Positions 23,406 to 36,479 of a stretch of DNA of 64,000 nucleotides are shown here, piece by piece. Every line of letters starts with the position of its first letter. The first letter of the stretch is position 1. This DNA comes from Lunularia cruciata. Its lineage: Eukaryota; Streptophyta; Marchantiopsida; Lunulariales; Lunulariaceae. The stretch spans positions 47,246,501 through 47,310,500 of the forward strand of contig OX419761.1 in assembly GCA_948567375.1 (NCBI GenBank), read 5' to 3'. The translations under genes were made by a program, and so were the position numbers. The notes under the pieces are model-generated. The model had not been told where the DNA came from. It saw only the letters and a list, made by a program, of their open reading frames with translations, and ran no database searches.

Positions 23406-25720
23406 GTACATCTTCAACTCATCTTTGTACTTAATGGCAAGGATCTTCTTCTTCTTTACATACTGAGCACTTGCACTTCAACACTTCTTACCAAGATTCT
23501 CAATCTCTCCTCCTCTTGGTGTTAGATCATCAACTCCCTTTGCCATGCTTGATCCTTCCTTGCCGCACTTTTCTTCATGCTCTCTAACTCCTGTTCCATC
23601 ACAACCGCCATCGCCTTCACATGAATGCTTTCAATGAGACCTTTGATGACCTCATCTTTCATCTTTGCCAGCAATGTTGTTTGCTCCTTCAAATTTTTGG
23701 CTTGACTATGCATCTCTCTTCCATGTTTCTGAAAACTCTCTTTTAGGTTCTCTAAAGTCTTCTTCTTCAAGATTGCATCCACTCAAAGTTCTTCAACTTC
23801 TTCTTCCCTTTGAGTTACAATCTCCTTCAATCCCTTCACTTAGTCTAGCAGATACTTCACCACCTACAACTCACTCTTCACCTCCTTATGATCTTGCTAG
23901 ATCACCTTCTTTTGCATCTTCAGTAGCTCTAATAATGGACTCACCCTTTGTGATAAGTACTTCATCCCATCAAATTTTTCTTTGTCTTTGGTCCTATCTT
24001 CATACTTCACTTCTTTGGCTAGAGCCTTCCCCCAAAGTCATGATTTTTGTACCTTCAATGACATTGCCTCCAAGCTTACTTCTTCTTTATAGACTAAGCT
24101 CGAACCTATGAGTTCAACTATCATTGATCTCTTGGCTCTTCCTTCCTTTTGGTCTTCCTTCTTTGGCTCTTCATCCATCTCCTCCATGTGCAACTCCAAA
24201 CAAGGGCCATCTCCTCCCTCCATACAATCAATCACCACATGGAATGCATCATCTTTTGCCTCAACCAATTTTTGGACCTCCTCTTTGCCTTTTCTTTCAC
24301 TCTTGGATTCCTCACTCTATAATGTGAGTTCTGCTTCTTTGGAGTCTTCTCTCCTCATCAATGTCTCTCCTTCTGACATGGTCGTTGAAGTCTAATCTTT
24401 CACCGCCTTCTTACCTCCTGGCTTGAGTCTTCAAGTCTTGCATTGTGGTTGGGGTAAGGCTACCTCTTTGGGTTTAGTCCTCTTCTTTGTCTTTGGACTT
24501 CTCCCTTCTACCATCTCCCTCTATCCCATTTTGAGGAAATGGTCATCATTGGCGTGCAATTGTAACATGTATTATTCCTCCTCTTCATCCGCTTCTTGTC
24601 AAAGATCGGGATGGAAATGCAACACCATACTCTACCTCTCCTCTGTTGTCAGTAGATTCAATCCAAAGTAGAAGTGCACTACAAACGGTGTGATGTAGTG
24701 TGGTGGCAAATTGCTTCTCCAATTAACAATCATTTGCCTTTGTTGGTGGAAGCACTTTTCCCAATTCACCTTCACTCTTGCAAACATCTGGTGGAAGAAG
24801 ACTACCTAGTGCATGTTCACGTACATCGTTCTCTCATGCTTGAACATGGCCATGATGGCTCCTACAATGCTCCACTTGATTGGGTCCTGATAGGACTCCA
24901 CTTTGTAGCCATTGTTGGTCCATGGAGCAAAGAATGAGTTTCTGATTTCCGTAGTCTCCTCTGTAGCGTCACACTTCTTATAGAAAGTGATCTTAGTTGC
25001 CTCTCATGCTCCCTTCCCGAACACTAACCTCCAATCCAACTCAGCCTATTGAGCCGGATTTCCTCTCTTCCCCATAACTTTAGGGCCTTCCTCACAATTA
25101 TTGGCAGCTATCTTTGCCATGACACTTGGAAAACTAAAATTCCAGTTCCATGCCAAGAATGGAATCCAATGTCTATTCAAGACTTCGATCCTAACTATGA
25201 TGTCTAATTGCCAAATTGCAAAACTCCTCATTGCAAGTGCTTTCTTAGTCTTCTTTGTGATGATCTGCTCACTACTTCTTTGGCACTGGAAGACTATCCC
25301 CTCTACTGGATGTGACACTCTAACCTCTTCTGGACTTTGGAAAATTTCACTCTCAATCTGCTTCTTGACTTGCATTACTGCAAGACAACTACTCAAAGCA
25401 ATAGGATATCTACTTGCTATATTTGATTTCCCCCTGTGCAATTGCAATTTTATAGTACCCCAAAGTCAGTCATTCTTCAAACCATTTCAAAATCGACTCC
25501 CACTTCTTTTGCGTGTTGGTTTGGTGTCACTATCAAGGTATTCATCTCTTGCCTCCACCATTTTTTGAAGTGTACTTTCTTGACTGGCCCGACATGTAGA
25601 GAGGTTGTTACATCATCTTTGTATCGGCCTTTGCTTCTTGGTCTGAAGATGCCTTTCTTTGTATTTGCTTCTTTGTAACCCCATCTTAGTACTTTTGGTT
25701 TACTCCAAAGACACATAAGT
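23406..25720 (-). pseudogene. Accessory retroelement ORF, decayed copy
   Basis: The minus frames match the plus-strand ORF at 60575-62998 in order. Blocks are A-I-W-Q-L-D-I-I-V-R-I and F-L-A-W-N-W-N-F-S-F-P (25300-25180), N-G-Y-K-V-E-S-Y-Q-D-P (about 24870), V-V-F-F-H-Q-M-F, and P-P-H-Y-I-T-P-F-V-V-H-F-Y (about 24700). An acidic segment (24268-24038) and a coiled-coil segment (23782-23522) follow. The last matching codons end exactly at 23406, where element A's LTR starts. Stops and frameshifts are numerous. Function is unknown; the topology recalls the plant-transposon-protein domain found upstream of gag in Ogre/Tat elements (inference). Confidence 0.7.
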
Positions 25721-26400
25721 CCATTCTTTCCTTCCTAATTCGGCTTTCTCAATACACTTCTTCTCCAAAACTTGTCAAAACAAAAAATGTGGGTACCACA
25801 TCCACCAACTAGACCTCCAAATCTAGATAACCAAGTCCAATTCATAAAACCAAGGCCTCCAATTTCACTCTTTTGCACTCAAATTGACATTCATTGACTT
25901 GAAATTGGCCTCAATTTAACAAGGGTAAGATAAGAAAAGTTGGGAATATAATTTATGAAGGAAAAACATAAAGAAATTTATAAGGTTAATGGTTTATAAG
26001 GTTAGATTTTTTGGAAAAATAAGTATGGTGTATACATTGATTTTGAGAAAAAAGAGCTAAATAAAGTTTATCTCTTTCTAAGTAGGGTGTATTTGGTTTC
26101 CAATGACATTATAGGTAATTTACCAACATGACTTTGGGAAGTGATAACTTGTCCACCAACCTATAATAATGGTCAAATTTAGTTATGCTAGGTAGAAGGT
26201 ATTAATGTTGATGATGAAGAGATAAAAGATAATAGGAAATATGATGTAAAGAATTTTTGAAGTTAAAATATTGAGGAGAATTCTCCAAAATGGAATTCTT
26301 TAAAAAAAGTATTCTAAAGTATACCGCATTGTTATTTAAATGTTCACCATTCAAAATTCAACATCCCACCATTATCATATAATTTTTTGGCACATATGCT
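25721..26400. other. AT-rich spacer
   Basis: No domain or repeat recognised. It separates the accessory ORF from the MULE relic. Confidence 0.5.
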
Positions 26401-28070
26401 TGGTTTGGTACTTCCATAAGGACTATTTGTTGTGATTTTGGTTGTTGTTGCAATATAGTAGGATCTTTGGCTTGATGTTTGTTTTGGGTGTTCTTTTATG
26501 GCCTTGTGATATGTTGAATCAAAGCTTGCCTTCTTCCACTAATTCACCATGCTATCTTATTCTCAATGTCTTGAGATGGCTAGCCTTCTTATGGACTTGT
26601 GGTAGGATGGGTTCTTCATCAAGAATTAGGTTTTTAATATCAATCAGAGCAACACGCACTGCATATACTAAAAATAATGAGCTTTTCAAATAGCTTGAGT
26701 GCATGCATCTTTTGAAAGGTAATTGTGACTTTGCTATTGCAGGGGTGGCATGTTAACAAGGAAATTGCAACTCTTTGTACATGCCACAAAAGAAAGTATG
26801 ACTTCTTAAATCAACCAACCTCGTATTTCATGTTTTGAAATTTAGACTTCATAATTGAGTACATCCATTTGAGTTGTTTGTTCCTTTGCTCCAAGTGTGA
26901 CAATTATGCATACTTGTTATTGAATTTCCATGAGAAGCACTTCATTCATAGCAGCATATGTTTGGTATGAATCAAAAAACTTGCTGGCAACAAACAAAGG
27001 TTAGTGGAGGTAAATCCAACAACTTTTTTATCCAAGAATTGAACAATTTTGCCAAATTCAAAGTTGTGAGACCAAAATGAGGAATATGAAACTTAGCAGC
27101 ATACAAGTGCTCCAAGCCACTTTCTTGCAAGTAGGTGCATGTGGTAGAGTGTAGAGCTATAATCTCTTCCATGATATAGAAAAGAGTGCTTTTTGTGTTT
27201 ACCTTTGCCAAGCTTGGTCTTGAACATTGCATTAAAATTCTTCTCCAAATGAAACATGCAAATTGACTCATCAGACAGCATGAGAACATTCTTATGTGCA
27301 TCATAGAGCCTTATTTCTTGGTCATGCATGATAGTCATACCTACATTATTTGCAAATAAAATTGCACTCTTGAGGTTTTCCATGAAAAATGTCCAATTTT
27401 CCCGGTTCTCAATGTCTATTATTGCAATGGTGGGAGGCATAATTTTCCCTATGCCATCATGCACATATGCCAACATCACAATGCCTCCATGAGGATTTTT
27501 GAGGTGACATGTATGAAAGATGATTACTTGCGTTCAATGCTCAAACACCGCTTGAGACACCCATTGGCATGTGAATAAACAAAAAAATTCCTTATTGATT
27601 TTTCTTTCAAAGGCTACAATGCTACTTACATTAGTTATCACAAATTGATTAAGGTATGTTGCAATGCATTGAAAAGAAGCATTGTCATCTTGCCTTAATT
27701 GGCATCTTTTGCTAGCCAATGCTTTCCATGCAACTTGATACGGGACCCATACAATGCCATTGCCAAGAATGTAGTTTTGCATGTCATCAGCCATAACCTT
27801 GGACAAGGTGCCATTGAATGAAGTTTCAACTTGTTGGAGTGCCTCTATATTGGTCCTTATTGTTGTTTTATAGTATGGTAAGTGCTTGAGGTTTATGTTG
27901 CACATGTAAACAAAACCATTCTTCCATTTTATAGCCCTTGCAAGAAAGTCCCACATCTCATTTGTATTGGGATGTGCATCTTGCCTTCTAGTTGATTGAT
28001 GGCTCTCTTTGCTACTTATGTCTATCCAAATAAGACTCCAAAAGGACAGAAGGACAAATTCCAACACACT
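26400..28070 (-). pseudogene. MULE (Mutator-like) transposase relic
   Basis: The minus frame 28067-27534 has Y-Q-V-A-W-K-A-L-A and V-A-F-E-R-K-I-N-K-E-F-F. The next, 27520-27093, has F-H-T-C-H-L-K-N-P-H-G-G-I, V-H-D-G-I-G-K-I-M-P-P-T-I-A-I-I-D-I-E-N and W-T-F-F-M-E-N-L-K, then I-C-M-F-H-L-E-K-N-F. This is the order of the MULE transposase catalytic domain. Further on, near 26760, F-P-C, a stop and H-A-T-P-A-I-A resemble the CxH half of a SWIM zinc finger. At 26430 Y-C-N-N-N-Q-N-H-N-K resembles a decayed zinc knuckle. Several stops interrupt it; I could not identify terminal inverted repeats. Confidence 0.75.
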
Positions 28071-28099
28071 TGCTTGGCTTGCTCTTCTTCTTCAAAATA

Positions 28100-31000
28100 G
28101 TAAGGAGTTTTTTATGCAAGTGAGTAAGCTTTTATACATGTGTGAAAATTACACATGTTGTTGAAGTGTTCAGTAAGTTGAAGTTGGGCACTCATGTCGC
28201 TCTATGTGTTGATTTGGCAATGAGTTGAAGCAATCATGCAAGGAAGGGATTTTGGTGATAAATTTTGCAACATGGTGCATTTTGTAGAATATTTCTTTTA
28301 AGTAGAGCATTCTTGGAAAATTAACAAAATATTAAATAGAGAAAAATAAAACCTATTGCTACATGGTGCATTTTGGAGAATATTTCTTTTAAGTAGTGAA
28401 TTTTGGAAAAATCTCCAAATATAAAATAGGGAAAGTAAAATATTTAATTGGAAGTTCAAACTACACCAAGTATATTCATTTGAACATTCTTATTACAATT
28501 TCTCATTTTACTTGTAGTGTATGTTAGTTCTCTTATTTTCATAGTCCAATAAGATGTCTAATAACTTTATTTCATTCCTACATAAAGGAGTACTTGAACA
28601 TTTTCTTATTGTGATATTGTTCTAACTCTCTTAGATAAATCTATTTCCATGGAGCAAGATGTTCTCTCAAAAAGCATCTATCTCTCAATGAAGATTGGAT
28701 TTTTTGTATATTTAATTACTAGCTAGAATAATTTAGTAACTTTGTATATTATTGGTTGAAATTCAGGTTTTTCCTTCAAATTAGATTATTAGCTCCATTG
28801 ACTTCAAAATTTGTATTATTAGCAAAGGTAATTAGAAGGCAATAATGCTAACTAATTAGATATAGCTAAAAAGATATATTTGAAAATTGTGTGCTTGTAA
28901 CCCTTTTTAAGCTCTCTTAGAGAAAGACATTTCTATGGAGAGATTGTTTTTTCCTCAATTAACCTCCTTAGATGAAGAGTGGGTTTGTATATTTAAATAC
29001 CAACCAAATAATAAAAAACCTGGCTAATTATTTTTTTCATCTGATATTTTCTTGTAATTTAAAATTATAGCTCTATTGGTGAAATATAAGTTTTTCTATA
29101 AATTTAAATGGTTTGCTCTATTGAATTCAGTATTTCTCACATTGAAAGGCTAATTAAGATTAATAATATTAGATAGCTAGATTTGGACTGAGTTATTAAT
29201 ATTTAACTGCTATTTATTATAGCTAGTTAATTTATGTATAAGAATATATGAAAAAAGATCTAGTCAGAATTTACTTAATATAGACATTATTTTACAAATT
29301 CTCTAGTACTACTTTACCTTGATGGATATTATAGTGAATACATTACCACCTCTTGACAATGTTTTATCAATGAGTTTGTGTAGTAAATAAATTAAATGAA
29401 TACGTTGCTTATGCTTGTGAAAATAATTACTAAAAATCCAATTTTGGTTCTAAGGTTGGTATTGAAAGATAGACTTCAAGCATTTGGTTTTCTACATAAA
29501 TATAGTTATAAACCCATAAGTATTAATCATATTGGAAGGATATGAGGTCTCATCTCTCATTTGGTATGTAATTGAGGACTCAAAACTTGCTTTTGTAATA
29601 CTTTTACATAATTGGATAAAGAAAAAGTTCAATATAGTTGAAGAACCATGTTTTAGGATATAACAAACATAAGTAAGAGTCAATTGTAAGTAATATGAAT
29701 TAACAAAGAGTCAATTGAAGATCAATAGAATTATTCTTAAAAATCATAAATAGATAAATTATAAAATTTATCTTTTAATAATTTAAATTTCATATTTATC
29801 ATTTTTTGCTAATTTATGTATTTATTTCATGTAAAATAATGTAGGTTAATAAGGAGTAAAATATTAATTAGCATAATAGGACTTATTAGGTGAAACTTGC
29901 AACTATTGATAGAAAATATAGCAGCAACTTCTCTCAAGTTTGCAAAAGTACACAACTTGCTTAAAGATGCTTGATGCATCATAGTCCTAAAATATAGCAC
30001 TTGTATCTATTTAAAGTAAGAAATGTAATTTTTTCCAAAAGGTATAATATTATGTTCTTTAGAAATATAATCTTTAAAAATCATAACCATCACGTAAAGG
30101 TTTTGTGAATTGTTTATTCTTCTTGTTGCAATCTATTGTTCTATAACTTCAAAGAACATGGATTCTAAAAATTGAAGTTTTTTGAGTTGTATTCTATAGA
30201 GGTGTTTTAGCTCTCTGATTTAATATATAGCACAAAGGTCAAGTTAAATATGTCTATAATTGGAGAGAACATTTTTCTTTTGATGTAATGATGATTGAAT
30301 TTAGCCATAAAATCTCACAATCCAACTTGTATGAAATGGAAATTGATTTTCTAAGTTTGGATTAAACTCTATTAGTTTATAGTGTAATTTATATACAAAT
30401 TCCAGATGTTATTAAAATTTAATTGAATTCATGTTATAGACCAAAATTATATCATGTACCAACAATAATTTTCATATCTCTCCAAAATGCCTATTGAGAA
30501 ACTTTACTAGCTTTTTCCTATCCTTTTAAAATTCTGTTTAAATGCTAAGCTAGTTATTTCTTCCTTAAACTCAATATGGATGTTGAGGTAGCTTGTAGGT
30601 GCTTCACAAAATTGAAGACAATTCTAAGAACGTAACTATAATTAATGTATGTTTTTCAAATTATAAACATAAAAATTAAGAAGATAAAAGATATATAATT
30701 ATAAATATATGATAAATAAAAATAAAAATAATCTAATATAATTCTACAGTAAGCATTGAAAAATAATATGTTTGAGTATGGTTGAATATTCAAATGGTTT
30801 CTTTTATGAATATTATATAAATCAAATCTCAAATTTTGAGTATGATTAATATATGTAACTAAAATGTGTATGATAAGGTTATCAAGTTATCTCCACTTGA
30901 TTCTCTTAATCTTTGCTCAGCTTGTAAGCAGTTTATTAAGAAAGCTTTCTCTCCAAACCTAAAATCTATATTTTATATTATGGAAAGAATGTGATCTATA

Positions 31001-31500
31001 AAAAAAGCCTAAGTTATAGAGTGGATATAGATAAGATCTAGAATAGAATCAATACTATAAAAATTAAAATAACTTTAACACACATAGTCTAAAATAAGTA
31101 ATAGACTCAATTAAATCAATTTCTTACATTTAATAATAAGAGACAAGTTGATGAGAGTTTAGTCAACACACTATATAAACGTTTATCAACCTCAGTTTCA
31201 AGTTATTTCCCTACAGATGAATGGAAGAGGGATCAATGGGTAGACCTATTATATTATATTGGTTTAAGACACCCCATATGTGGATTAATAGATTAAGATG
31301 GAGTCTATGTAAAAGTTGGATTTTTATGGACTTTGGACTCAAAATTTTCAATTTTGAGTTAATTCTATAACATTAATTAGACATACTAGCCCACCATGCA
31401 TAGCCCTAGCATCCAACTAGTGTTTTCATGTTTATGTCTACTTGACAAAGATGTTTATGCCTTTTCTTAGTAGACATGAAACGGCAAATTGTAAAAATAA
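28100..31500. other. AT-rich gene desert
   Basis: Strongly AT-rich with no frame beyond chance length, no recognised element end and no RNA gene. Two similar segments (about 28290-28330 and 28360-28410, both with GGTGCATTTTG.AGAATATTTCTTTTAAGTAG) form a local duplication. Confidence 0.6.
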
Positions 31501-31504
31501 GAGA

Positions 31505-31900
31505 CTAATCACCCTAGGTGATATTTCCTCGTATGCTCTAGTTGTTTGTAGGCTATAAAATTTGCATAACTCACATATCTTAGGCGCTGCAGGGCAGATT
31601 CCTCTTACCATTAATAGTGGAGTTTAGCATAGTAGCTCAGCACTGTTTTACCTCCTTTGTCTTTTTGTTCGGGTTTGATAGAGTCGTTCCATCCTCCTTG
31701 CTATCACACGCGGTCGCAGTTTACTGAAATGGACTTCCTCACTTACCGAGTTCCAAAATTGGGGCTTAGCCCCATTTTACCTAGTTTGTCTCATTACCTA
31801 TTATACATAGGGAAGCGATACAAGGATGTCTTTCCATCCTTTGTGTTTTCTACGCGGTTGCCCTTTTCACTTTCAGAGTTCCGGTCGGTTGGGATCTAGG
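31505..31900 (+). mobile_element. 5'-truncated LINE-like 3' tail
   Basis: It begins CACCCTAGGTGATATTTCCTC and contains TTTGTAGGCT, TTGGGGCTTAGCCCCATTTT and GTTTTCTACGCGGTTGCC. The same order is seen at 36490-37000 (+) and, reversed, at 41345-41640. Only the 3' part is present, as is typical of non-LTR retrotransposition. Confidence 0.65.
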
Positions 31901-31992
31901 ATTGAAGGTCCAGATAAACTTTCTTCGATTGCAGGGTAAAAAAGCAAGCTGTATGGTTGGTGTTCACAACTCAATAGGGTACGCGGAGTCCT

Positions 31993-32244
31993 GATGTAGG
32001 GCCACCGCCTAGTTTTCTCTTCTTCCAGAAATTGCTATTTATTGGAAGAACCTATTGGGACTCCCTTCAGAATGGCGATTTAGGGCCACCGCCTAGTTTT
32101 CTCTCCTTCCAGAAATTGCTATTCATTGAAAGAGCTAATGGGACTCCCTTCAGAATGGTGATTTAGCGCCACCGCCTAAGTTTTATCTTCTTCCAGGAAT
32201 TGGTATTTATTAAAGGAACCTAGTGAGATTCCCTTCAGAATGGT
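31993..32244. repeat. Three tandem ~84-bp units upstream of the TPR gene
   Basis: Units start at 31993, 32077 and 32160, each with GGGCCACCGCCTAGTTTTCT-like sequence, CTTCCAGAAATTG and ACTCCCTTCAGAATGG. They differ by a few substitutions and small indels. They lie about 1.4-1.7 kb upstream of the TPR start codon. Confidence 0.9.
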
Positions 32245-32449
32245 GATATACAATGATAGATTCATCCGATAATGGAAATCCTTTTACTCGACTACGTTTC
32301 TGAAATGTTTTATTATGTAGAATAGAGAGTAAATTTTTTCTGATAAAGAAGATTATACATAATACAACATTTATCTTGCCTTGTAAATGTAGTATGATAC
32401 TCTTTAATATTTAGAATTGAATAAATCTAAAATTTTCATTCATTTTAGA

Positions 32450-33673
32450 TTTTTTTAGTCAAAATCTAAATCAAGCTTCCTTTACCAGTACACCTTTTTC
32501 AACCACTATACAATAAACGGAGTAAGACGCCTAGTGTGCAGAAGGCATTAGACAAGACCGGTACAGTGGAGAGTTGGGTGTTCCACGACCAATACCAGCC
32601 AGTGCATCCTGCCGTTGTGACTCTCTCTCAAGTGTCGTTCAGAAGCCAGCAACCATGACCACTGGCAGAGCTCTTTATTGCATTGATAATAACAAGAAGA
32701 AACAAATCAATCAGTAGTATCAGTACAGCAGCATCAGCGACACCAAACTCGCCTATATCTGCGGTTGAAACGGACTGTCGTGCAAGTCATTTCTTCGGCA
32801 GTCACAGGCAACCCCGCGTGGTAAAATGGCGGACGGCATACCTCCACATCATTACTGCCCTGTAGTTACGGCTGTCCGTAGGTACACGTAGGCACGTTCC
32901 TTATTCCTTTCCCCCGCCGGGAAGAGAGAAGGAACGACCCATGTACGACGTACTTCATTGAACGGGCCGTCGCTCTAGGCTCTACGACGTCCAAAAGCTC
33001 CCAGTAAGTGGTCACAGGGGCCGTTCCAGTCAAACCAGTTCTCGGCAAGTAAATATCTACGTACGAGTGAAGGGAGCAGACGAATATCATGCATGCACTG
33101 CCGAAAGACAGGAAACGAGGTCAGCAGCAGCAGCAGCAGCAGGAGCTGGGGCCCGCGCTGGAGGCAACTGGAGGTGCAGAATTAACAGACGGACTTGACT
33201 CGTCCCGTCCGTCCGTCCGGTCCCGATTGTGCGGTGAACGCTGATCGATCACCGGGTCAGCCACCTTGACGCTCCGGTTGCCAAAAGTTCAAGGGAATCA
33301 AAGAATCGTTCCTTTAAGCCGACGGAGGAGAGCGCAAATGGCCCGCTCCAACTCCACTTCTCCAGCAACTCTTCACTCTTCTTCTCAACAGACATGTGCA
33401 AAATGTTGTACAATTGCTGATATACATTGACCCTACCAACGCGAGTCTCCTCTGATCCTTCTGTCGTTGAGTCCATCAATTCTGTCCACTCGACGAATAT
33501 CAGTCTCTGAGCAGTCGCCTGGTGTATGTACAAGAAGGCTGCGGCTCGAAAGAAGTATAGTATTGTTGATTTCAGTGATTTGATAGTTAGCGAGGTAGTC
33601 GGGAGCGTTCCTTTGTGTGGAGTTAGATCAGGTATCTGAAGATTCTATCTCTTGAGCTGAGCAGCGGGAGAAA
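32450..33673 (+). promoter_or_regulatory. GC- and CpG-richer promoter and 5' leader of the TPR gene
   Basis: Base composition shifts from AT-rich to CpG-containing sequence just before the gene, in contrast with the CpG-poor surroundings. No single TATA box stands out; AGTATAGTATTG near 33555 is a weak candidate. Reading frames here on either strand look like chance frames of GC-richer DNA. Confidence 0.5.
33122..33142. repeat. (CAG)7 trinucleotide repeat
   Basis: Seven consecutive CAG triplets in the presumed promoter/leader region of the TPR gene. Confidence 0.95.
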
Positions 33674-35464
33674 ATGTTGTTGCGAAGCTCCTCTACAGGA
33701 GTTCTTGCTTCGCTAGTTTCGACTGTGGGAGCTCACGCGGATGGAGGATTTTCAGACTTTTCGCCCGCCGGGCATGCTGGGGGGAATAGTAGTATCCCGT
33801 CCACTCCGACGAACGCACATCTGAGCTCGAACAAGGCGGGGGATGATGCTCGATCTGTGGAAGGAGGGGATTGGAATTTCGAGAGTGGTTCTAGTGCCGT
33901 TCCTTGGCCGAGATTTAGGAAGGTGCAATCGGAAAGCGATCTGCAATCGCTTTGCAGGTCTTCTTCCTCCACCGCCGCCTGCTTTGCTGCTGCGGATTCT
34001 TTAATGAGGGCTCCTGCTTCTGTAAAGAAACCAGAGCTGGAGAATAATCATGTGGAATCTTTTCCTGGGAGCGGGAGGAAACCTTGGGCTCGAAGAACTA
34101 AGACGGGAGGTCTCAGACGAGGTTCCTCATTGACTGTTATTCCCAGTGCCCGGCATATGGAAATAGATGACACAATCGCCGAGCTTGCTGAAAGTTTGAC
34201 CCCTCAGTCTACAGTGGGAGACAGTGACGAGTTTTCAGAATCTCCACGATCTGTCATCAACCGCAGCAGCAGCTATCGTTGGCAGTATATGGACCAGCCG
34301 ATACTAAACGCCTCCAAGACTCCTCAATCCTCGGGACCTTCTACATGCTCACCGACTGTAGAAACTGGTACAAATTCAGACTGGGAGTATGTTGGTGAAG
34401 AAAATAGTACTTATGTATATATGAGTAAAAGCGGAGTCGTAACTAGTCTTTCTGCTGAGTTTGCATCATTCTCCGGTCGACAGCATATTGGAGAGCTGAA
34501 CATGGCTGTTGCTGTGGAAGCTCCAAAGTCAGGGGCAGTGTTCAACTCACAACGGAACTCTGTTGCTCAAAAGGATTTGTTTGGTCCGATGTTCATCACG
34601 GACTTGGGAATTGGTAATGGTGGCAATGGAGGTATTCACAAGGTGTCCGGGGGAGGAAGCGAGGGTGGAAACGGCGAGACACGAGGAGCCGAAGCTCATT
34701 ACCGAAAAATGCTCGAAACCGACCCGAACAATGCTCTCTTACTCAGAAATTACGCCAAATTCTTGCATGAGGTGAGGTCCTGATTTTTTCGCAAAAGGGT
34801 ACTTGGTAACTTGGTACTTTAATCTTTTATGGAGTTGTGAGTACCTATGTGTTTAAGTTAACTTGAAAGAATTAGTAGTGTTTGTAATTCCAAGTAAAGA
34901 CTTCAGAGATGGAGCAATGGTAAGTGACAGTTATTTAAATCTTATCTGTTTGTATCAATGTTTTGCTTGTATAGGTGCTGAAAGACCCCCACCGAGCTGA
35001 AGTTTATTATGAAAGAGCAATTTTGGCTAACCCTACCGATGGAGAGGTTCTTGGTGCCTATGCCAAGCTCATATGGGACGTCTATAAGGATGAGGACCGA
35101 GCTGGCAGATACTTCGACCAAGCTCTGGAAGCCAATCCAGATGACTGGTGTGTGGAATCAGCTTCCGTGTAGGCAACTGTATGCTGTTACTTAGATCTAG
35201 GATCCCAGTTCTTCCAGAACCGGTTCCATACCATGTTCAGAGCAGTGAATATTCCTTACGGTGACTAGCCCTCGAATTTGTAGTGGTATATATGTTTTCG
35301 ACTCATCGCGACTCTTTCTTGATTGCAGTTACCTGAATGCAGCGTATGCCGCTTTTCTTTGGTCTTCCGAAGACCCCGAAGATCCTCCTGAAGATAATTG
35401 TCACAACGATCTGGACGTGAATCTCCCGACGTTGTCTGAGAGTGCAGCTGCTGCGTCCGCTTAG
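33674..35464 (+). CDS. TPR-repeat protein of plants, three exons, 468 aa
   Basis: Exons are 33674-34771, 34975-35147 and 35329-35464. Introns have GT...AG borders (GTGAGG...TATAG and GTGTGG...TGCAG), and the three exons join to 469 codons including stop TAG. The start M-L-L-R-S-S-S is the conserved N-terminus of a plant TPR family. The first ~330 residues are Ser/Gly-rich and probably disordered. Residues about 336-440 form three TPR-like helical hairpins: A-E-A-H-Y-R-K-M-L-E-T-D-P-N-N, A-E-V-Y-Y-E-R-A-I-L-A-N-P and A-G-R-Y-F-D-Q-A-L-E-A-N-P-D-D. The C-terminus is acidic, then Ala-rich. TPRs mediate protein contacts; the partner is unknown. No damage is seen. Confidence 0.88.
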
Positions 35465-36470
35465 GGACAGAACGGTGTATACAGCAGAGTTTGGGATCTT
35501 AAGAATCCGATGCGCTCTGTTTTCGGAGTTTTAATCTGTCGAGAAAGAAGCAGTGAGGATATGGGGCTCGGTTTTCCTCTAAGAGATTTCCTTGTCTCTA
35601 TTTGTTCATAAGAGTTGTATGAGGACTCCCGACTTTGTCCTTTACATCTTCGTGTAATTAGCCATCTAGCCCCGGTAGCAGATCTCAGAAATTTAGTTGT
35701 AGATCTACTCCAGACAATGAAGTCTGGGAGGGCTAGTTTCCATCGAGGATAGTGTAAAGAATGGCTACACGGGTATATGGTTGAAGTTTTGAGAGTTCAA
35801 TCAATCTGTGATTACTAGCTACTAGCTCTAAACTATAGTGTAAAATCATGTAATTTAGAAAACCAGTACTTGATTTAAGATTCATTTCTAGAACGGAATT
35901 CTGTATCCAGTCAATTGAGTAGTACTCACTGTATAACTTGCGCCCACTTTATAAAGCATGTTGAGCATTCTTTTCTGCCATCTGAAAGAAATCTGTAGTT
36001 AAGTTTCAGTTACACGTCAATTTACAGTTTGATTAAGGTTAAAGTACAGAATCATTATACTCTGCGAGGAAGCATATTTGTGCCAAACGTAAACCAGCGT
36101 TGTCGCCATGATTAAATATGCATAAACAATGCCACCGAACGAGTGTAACAGGTAGATGTTATTGCAATTCAGGATATCATGGCAGATTGTTGGTAGTCAG
36201 GTCACGTCCAAACTCAACCCAATTCAACTAAACTCACATCTCTCCCACTTCTAGTGCATTACATCCCGACGAAAATACATATTTGTCGAATGATGGAGCG
36301 ATGGTTGTGGAGTCCGACACATTTGGTGCGCGAGAGCTCATCACATATTAGCTGGAAGGGTTACCACTCTCACTGCTCATCATATATTAGCCGGAACGGG
36401 TACCACTCTCGTACTTTGTAGTATATTTGAAACTGCAGGTGTCTGTTGCTTTACAAATAACATGGGTTGG
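35465..36470 (+). other. 3' UTR of the TPR gene and spacer
   Basis: The first several hundred bases keep the composition of the gene and probably form the 3' UTR. I cannot place the polyadenylation site. The rest has no feature I recognise. Confidence 0.5.
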
Positions 36471-36479
36471 TGCAATCCA

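Noticed and set aside
23406-25720. Accessory ORF as the gag of the methyltransferase-bearing gypsy
   Set aside because: Attractive because both lie on the same strand on either side of element A, but the plus-strand copy does not continue into the protease-side sequence seen at 15593, and no target duplication links the two sides.
31993-32244. Possible CRISPR-like array
   Set aside because: Only three directly adjoining units without spacers, in a plant-type genome; an ordinary tandem repeat.
33249-33533. 94-codon minus frame before the TPR gene
   Set aside because: No domain; lies in the CpG-richer leader where long chance frames are expected.
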